From JBLHKS01 sp047620505 (GTDB taxonomy: Bacteria > Verrucomicrobiota > Verrucomicrobiia > Verrucomicrobiales > DEV007), in NCBI GenBank assembly GCA_047620505.1, contig JBLHKS010000270.1, positions 1 to 8,848 on the forward strand: a stretch of 8,848 nucleotides of DNA, given 5' to 3'. Under the pieces are notes generated by a model. That model was not told the DNA's origin. It ran no database searches and saw only the letters and a list, made by a program, of their open reading frames with translations. A program made the translations under genes and the position numbers. This document shows positions 5,192 to 8,848 of this stretch, one piece after another (position 1 is the stretch's first letter; each line of letters begins with the position of its first letter).

Positions 5192-6519
5192 ACCTCCGCC
5201 AGTGGCGTCGTGGCATCGCCGAACTGATCCAGTTCCAAGCCCATCTTGCCCATCAAGCTCAAATACAATCGGCACAACTGACGATCCGGCTTGCCCATGT
5301 AGTCAAGCACGCGCCCGGTCTCCAAACGTCCGCCGCCTCCGCCAAGCACAAACACCGGCAGACGATCGTTGTCGTGTCGCGCGCCGGCCATCATGCTCGA
5401 ACAACTCACTAACATTGTGTTATCCAGCAGGGTGCGTTCACCTTCCTGAATCGCGTCGAGTTTCCCTGCGAGGTAAGCGACTTGCTCCATGAAGAATTGG
5501 TTCACCTTGAGCCAGTCGTCGGCATCGGAGTGCGAAAGAAGGTGATGAATCATGTAGTCGATCCCGGCACCGGCTCGCTGTATCGATTGCAGGTTCGGAA
5601 ACCGCAACGCGCTGTGATCATTGTTCAGCTTCAGAGTCGTGATACGCGTCGTGTCGGTCTGAAAACCCAGCACCAAGATGTCGCACATCAGACGCATGTG
5701 CTCGGCGATGGCCTGCGGAACTCCATCGGCCGGACGCGCGATATTGGGCCCCTCAAGAGTCGGCCGCCAGCCTTGCAACTCGCCTCGCTGGCCCGCGTTT
5801 TCGATGCGCTGCTCGACCTCCCTGACAGAGTTCAAATACTCGTCGAGCTTCTGCTGATCGGCGCCGCTGATGTTGCGCCGCATCGCCTTGGCGTCAGCCA
5901 GAATCGCGTCGAGCACACTTTTGTCGGCAGGCGTCGCCGCGTCTTTGAAAAGCTGGTCGAAGGCAAGGGCTGGGTAGATTTCAAGCGGCGTCGGCGTGGT
6001 CGGCGAACTCCACGAAATGTGCGAGCTGTAGAGCATCGAGTAGTTCTTGTGAACCGACGGATTCGCGCGCTCGCAGCCTAACACCAAACTTGGAACCTTC
6101 GTCGAGCGCCCGTAGCTCTGAGCCAGCAGTTGGTCAAAACTCGTTCCGGATCGAATCTCCCCACCAGCCGCGATCGGCGCGCCGGAGAGCAGGTTGCCGG
6201 TCTGCGAACTGTGGATGTTGCCCTTGCGTGCCTGCTCGTGATAGAGGCCGTTAACAAAGAGCATCTTCTCGCGAAACTCAGCCAACGGAGCCAGCACTTT
6301 CCCCAGCTGCATGTCCTTGCCTTCGCCCTTCGCCCACCATTCTTTGGAGTGAAATCCGTTGCCGGAAAACACGACACCAAGTCGAATCGGGGCCTCGCTC
6401 GCGGGTCGATCGCGGCTCGGTTCATCGCCCCAGACGTTGTGCGATTCAAGCCAAGGAAGCGCCATCGCGACGCCGGAGCCGCGCAGAAAAGCGCGGCGGT
6501 TGAGTTGGTGCGATTTCAT
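5188..6519 (-). CDS. DUF1552 (HXXSHH-family) Tat-exported protein
   Basis: The protein is 443 aa from ATG 6517-6519; a TTG at 6526-6528 would add three residues and is less likely. The N-terminus is a Tat signal: NRRAFLRGSGVAMALPWLE, with the twin arginines at 8-9. The body follows the DUF1552 layout: IRLGVVFSGNGFH, a long helical stretch (DEYLNSVREVEQRI), ARPADGVPQAIAEHMRLM, and a C-terminal block with LLDNTMLVSCSSM, RHDNDRLPVFVLGGGGG and GRVLDYMG. The family is unassigned biochemically and is thought to resemble the alkaline phosphatase/sulfatase fold. The motif that names the family reads HLLSHS here (residues 326-331, bases 5527-5544), so its last His is Ser. The gene lies 13 bp after the cytochrome-like gene and is surely cotranscribed with it. 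Its stop codon TAG falls inside the GTAG foot of the REP-like element. Function unknown; family assignment is secure. Confidence 0.93.
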   Translation of the reverse strand: MKSHQLNRRAFLRGSGVAMALPWLESHNVWGDEPSRDRPASEAPIRLGVVFSGNGFHSKEWWAKGEGKDMQLGKVLAPLAEFREKMLFVNGLYHEQARKGNIHSSQTGNLLSGAPIAAGGEIRSGTSFDQLLAQSYGRSTKVPSLVLGCERANPSVHKNYSMLYSSHISWSSPTTPTPLEIYPALAFDQLFKDAATPADKSVLDAILADAKAMRRNISGADQQKLDEYLNSVREVEQRIENAGQRGELQGWRPTLEGPNIARPADGVPQAIAEHMRLMCDILVLGFQTDTTRITTLKLNNDHSALRFPNLQSIQRAGAGIDYMIHHLLSHSDADDWLKVNQFFMEQVAYLAGKLDAIQEGERTLLDNTMLVSCSSMMAGARHDNDRLPVFVLGGGGGRLETGRVLDYMGKPDRQLCRLYLSLMGKMGLELDQFGDATTPLAEV

Positions 6520-6532
6520 TGGAAACAAACGG

Positions 6533-8848
6533 TCAATGGGCGGTTTGGAAGTCCCGCCCTCTCACTTCACGGAACTGCGGGCTACGAACAATCATTTCAA
6601 GAGCGACACTGACACCGGCTTCCTCGCCCAGCAGCTGCTGGGTCATTTCATCGAGAAGCGGCTTATCTGAAAGCTGCACGCTGCGGCCCAGCGCGTAGCC
6701 GAGCAACTTGCGACAAAACTGGCGGACGAAGTCTTCGCGGCGAGTCTCCAGCAAGTAGGTGCGCAAACCGTCGATGCCTTCAAATTCGGTGCCATCGGCG
6801 AGGCTCGCCCGCGTGTCCGCGCCGGTGCGGGCGCGGCCGATCGCATCGAAACCCTCAAGCGCGAAACCGAGAGGATCGATCTTAGCATGACAGCGGGCGC
6901 AGGCCGGATCGCTACTGTGGCGCTCGATCAGTTGTCGTTCGGTCAGGCCCGCGGGCGGCTCGTCGGGAAGCACCGGCACGTCCTTCGGCGGGCGCGGGAG
7001 TTTTTCGCCAAGCAGAACTTCACTGACCCAGTTGCCACGCAGGATCGGGCTCGTCCGCGAGGCCCCGCTTTGCTTGGATAGCGTGGCGGCCAAGCCGAGA
7101 ATCCCGCCCCGGCCGCGTTCGCGAAGCCCGTCGATCCGCTGCCAATCGTCCCCTGCGACTTCGACGCCGTAATGCTGGGCGAGCGGTGCGTTCACAAAGC
7201 TGTAATCGGCATCGAGGAGCGAAACCACCGAACGATCATTCTGAAACAGATCGATGAAAAATCGGACGGTCTCTTCCTGCATTTCGTCGCGGAGATCGAG
7301 AAACGTTGGAAAATGCCGCTCGCTCTTTTCATCGAGCGTTTCCAGATCCCTGACATGCAGCCACTGTGCCCCAAACTCAGTGGCTAACCGGCGAATTCGC
7401 AGGTCCGAAACCATGCGACGAGTCTGCGTAGCGAGGACGTTGGGATTGCCGAGTTCTCCAGCAGTTGCTGAATCTCGAAGCTCGGCATCCGGCGCGGAAG
7501 ACCAGAGAAAGTAACTTAGCCGTGTCGCCAACTCCCAGTCACTCACTGGCGCGGCATCAAGGCCGGGCGTGGCGGTTTCTCCGCGATACAAAAACGCCGG
7601 AGCCACGAGCACCCGAGTCAGCAGCTGACGAATCGCGGCTTCATGCCCCAACTCCTGTTCACGCAGTTTTCGGTACAACTCACCGAGTTCGGCTCGTTCA
7701 CTTTCCGACAACGGTCGTCGCCATGCTTGCTCGGCAAAATCGAGAACCGCCGCTACCTGATTGGGCTCGGTCACCACCAGTCGACTTTGAAATGCGATCG
7801 CGGCTTGGTTGATCGGCTCACGCATCGGCTCAAGCGCGCTCGGGTCGGCGTCTTGGGTCGCGTACTGCCAGAGTTGATTGTAAGCATCGAGCTGTTGCAT
7901 CGGCTGTCGACTAACGAACTGCATCTCATCCCAGAACCGGTCGAGTTCCGCTCTTTCAGAGTCGGCGAGCATCAATCGGCTTAGTTGATTGTCTTCGCGA
8001 TATCGCAATGTGAGGGTCACAACTTCATCAACCGGCACGATCTTGCTGTAGCAGAGCGCGGCTGGAAACAGCGCCTGAAACTCGGCGATATCGTCCGCCA
8101 AACGTCGCTGCTCCTCGCTTCCTTCGTGAACCAGAATGGGTCGATCTGAAACCACGGGCGGAGTTCCGGCGGTCCAGCTTCCGCCGCTCCCCGGACCTGC
8201 GGGCTGGATCTTACCGGGCGTCAGCTGATCTGAGATTTCTGGCTTTGTCAGTGCCGCAAAAACTTGGACGCTGCTGTTTTTGTCGCTGGCAGGATCCAAC
8301 TCGACGCTTGTGGTAAATTTCGATCCCTTGGTGATCAATTCGGCGGGAATCACGAATTCGAGAACTGACGAAGCCTGACTAATTTCCATCGCTTCGCCAG
8401 TTTCAGGAAGCTGTGATTTTTCGATCCAACGAAACGGTCCGCGCCAGCGCCGAACTTCCGCCGCAACGGCCTTGTCGGCTTCGCTTTCCGGAGCGAGCAG
8501 AGCCGTCCTGACCGCCTCAGAATCAGCCTGCCCCGCGCTGCTCATGACCGCCGCTCGCCACCGGCCAAGCGCCGAGTCGGCCGGGATCACGAAGCCTTCC
8601 GCAACTGCGGAGTCGCTGGTCTGGCAGAAGTGCCAGACCGCCTCATTGCCGAGAACATCAGCCATCGGATTACCGGCTTCGCCAAGCCGATCGACCACTT
8701 CGCCGGCGAGATCCCAAACGCGTTTCTCGCCCCCGGATTCGGCGATCGTCAGGTTCACAGAGGTCGTGTCGCAGCTGTGATCATTCTGATGAGCTCCAAC
8801 GGTTATTCGAACCAGATCGCCGACCTGAACTGCGAATTTTTCATCGGA
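6533..8848 (-). CDS. Multidomain planctomycete cytochrome-type protein DUF1595-DUF1592-DUF1588-DUF1585 (partial, N-terminus beyond right edge)
   Basis: The frame is open to the right edge, so 771 residues are visible and the true start is outside; a GTG at 8756-8758 is an internal codon. Counting from 8848, residues 1-75 carry a segment with NDHSCDTT, WDLAGEVV and GNEAVWHF, typical of the middle of these large PVC proteins. An ill-defined region extends to about 360. DUF1595 is at about 365-425 (AEQAWRRPLSESE, APAFLYRGE). DUF1592 is at 435-562 (DWELATRLSYFLWSSAPD, ADYSFVNAPLAQHYGV). DUF1588 is at 580-690 and carries one c-type haem motif CARCH (650-654, bases 6887-6901) followed by KIDPLGFALEGFD. 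DUF1585 ends the protein (LLGYALGRSV, IVRSPQF). Such proteins usually start with a signal peptide and a second cytochrome-like domain (PSCyt1); both would be outside the window. Redox or electron-transfer work at the cell surface is the usual guess, unproven. It is the upstream partner of the DUF1552 gene. Confidence 0.93.
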   Translation of the reverse strand, partial: SDEKFAVQVGDLVRITVGAHQNDHSCDTTSVNLTIAESGGEKRVWDLAGEVVDRLGEAGNPMADVLGNEAVWHFCQTSDSAVAEGFVIPADSALGRWRAAVMSSAGQADSEAVRTALLAPESEADKAVAAEVRRWRGPFRWIEKSQLPETGEAMEISQASSVLEFVIPAELITKGSKFTTSVELDPASDKNSSVQVFAALTKPEISDQLTPGKIQPAGPGSGGSWTAGTPPVVSDRPILVHEGSEEQRRLADDIAEFQALFPAALCYSKIVPVDEVVTLTLRYREDNQLSRLMLADSERAELDRFWDEMQFVSRQPMQQLDAYNQLWQYATQDADPSALEPMREPINQAAIAFQSRLVVTEPNQVAAVLDFAEQAWRRPLSESERAELGELYRKLREQELGHEAAIRQLLTRVLVAPAFLYRGETATPGLDAAPVSDWELATRLSYFLWSSAPDAELRDSATAGELGNPNVLATQTRRMVSDLRIRRLATEFGAQWLHVRDLETLDEKSERHFPTFLDLRDEMQEETVRFFIDLFQNDRSVVSLLDADYSFVNAPLAQHYGVEVAGDDWQRIDGLRERGRGGILGLAATLSKQSGASRTSPILRGNWVSEVLLGEKLPRPPKDVPVLPDEPPAGLTERQLIERHSSDPACARCHAKIDPLGFALEGFDAIGRARTGADTRASLADGTEFEGIDGLRTYLLETRREDFVRQFCRKLLGYALGRSVQLSDKPLLDEMTQQLLGEEAGVSVALEMIVRSPQFREVRGRDFQTAH

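Noticed and set aside
6627..6642. Perfect 16-bp palindrome CCCAGCAGCTGCTGGG, with related CAGCAGCTGCT sequences at 1619-1630 and 3180-3190
   Set aside because: The 16-bp copy lies in coding sequence and is explained by CAG CAG CTG CTG codons (Gln-Gln-Leu-Leu). The other two fall in coding sequence or across a gene end. Spacing and flanks share nothing, so a repeat family is not supported.

Overview
The window is a stretch of bacterial chromosome that looks planctomycete-like, or from the wider Planctomycetota/Verrucomicrobiota group. The evidence is the pairing of a DUF1552 (HXXSHH-family) Tat-exported protein with a multidomain 'planctomycete cytochrome' protein (DUF1595-DUF1592-DUF1588-DUF1585), together with two secreted SGNH-type proteins of PVC type. 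Clear Shine-Dalgarno sequences at a sensible distance from the start codons are largely absent, which also fits. Coding density is high: no gene-free stretch exceeds 300 bases. The longest gap is the 143-bp divergent intergenic region at 3894-4036.

Left half (1-3893, all on the minus strand, read from right to left): a small secreted protein of unknown function (3893-3189), a secreted GDSL/SGNH hydrolase (3065-1791), an NAD(P)-dependent short-chain dehydrogenase (1766-987), and the first 327 codons of an IlvD/Edd-family sugar-acid dehydratase (982 to the left edge, C-terminus outside). The last three genes are spaced by 24 and 4 bp and are probably one operon. The likely theme is removal of ester groups from a carbohydrate outside the cytoplasm, followed by non-phosphorylative catabolism of a sugar acid inside it. 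The substrate cannot be read from the sequence.

Middle (3894-5191): a divergent intergenic region, then one plus-strand gene (4037-5134) encoding a secreted, atypical SGNH-like protein. The intergenic gaps upstream of the two SGNH-type genes carry a related 24-nt motif (21 of 24 identical), a candidate shared operator. The plus-strand gene converges on the DUF1552 gene. Between them lies a symmetric 52-bp element (GTAG, 19-nt hairpin, 6-nt spacer, 19-nt hairpin, CTAC) with the architecture of a paired REP/BIME element. Its right-hand GTAG supplies the stop codon of the DUF1552 gene.

Right half (5188-8848, minus strand): the DUF1552 protein (6519-5188) lies 13 bp downstream of the multidomain c-type-cytochrome-like protein. 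The latter is open to the right edge of the window, so its N-terminus is missing here. This is the familiar PVC two-gene pair of unknown function. I see no tRNA, rRNA, CRISPR array, transposase or defence gene.
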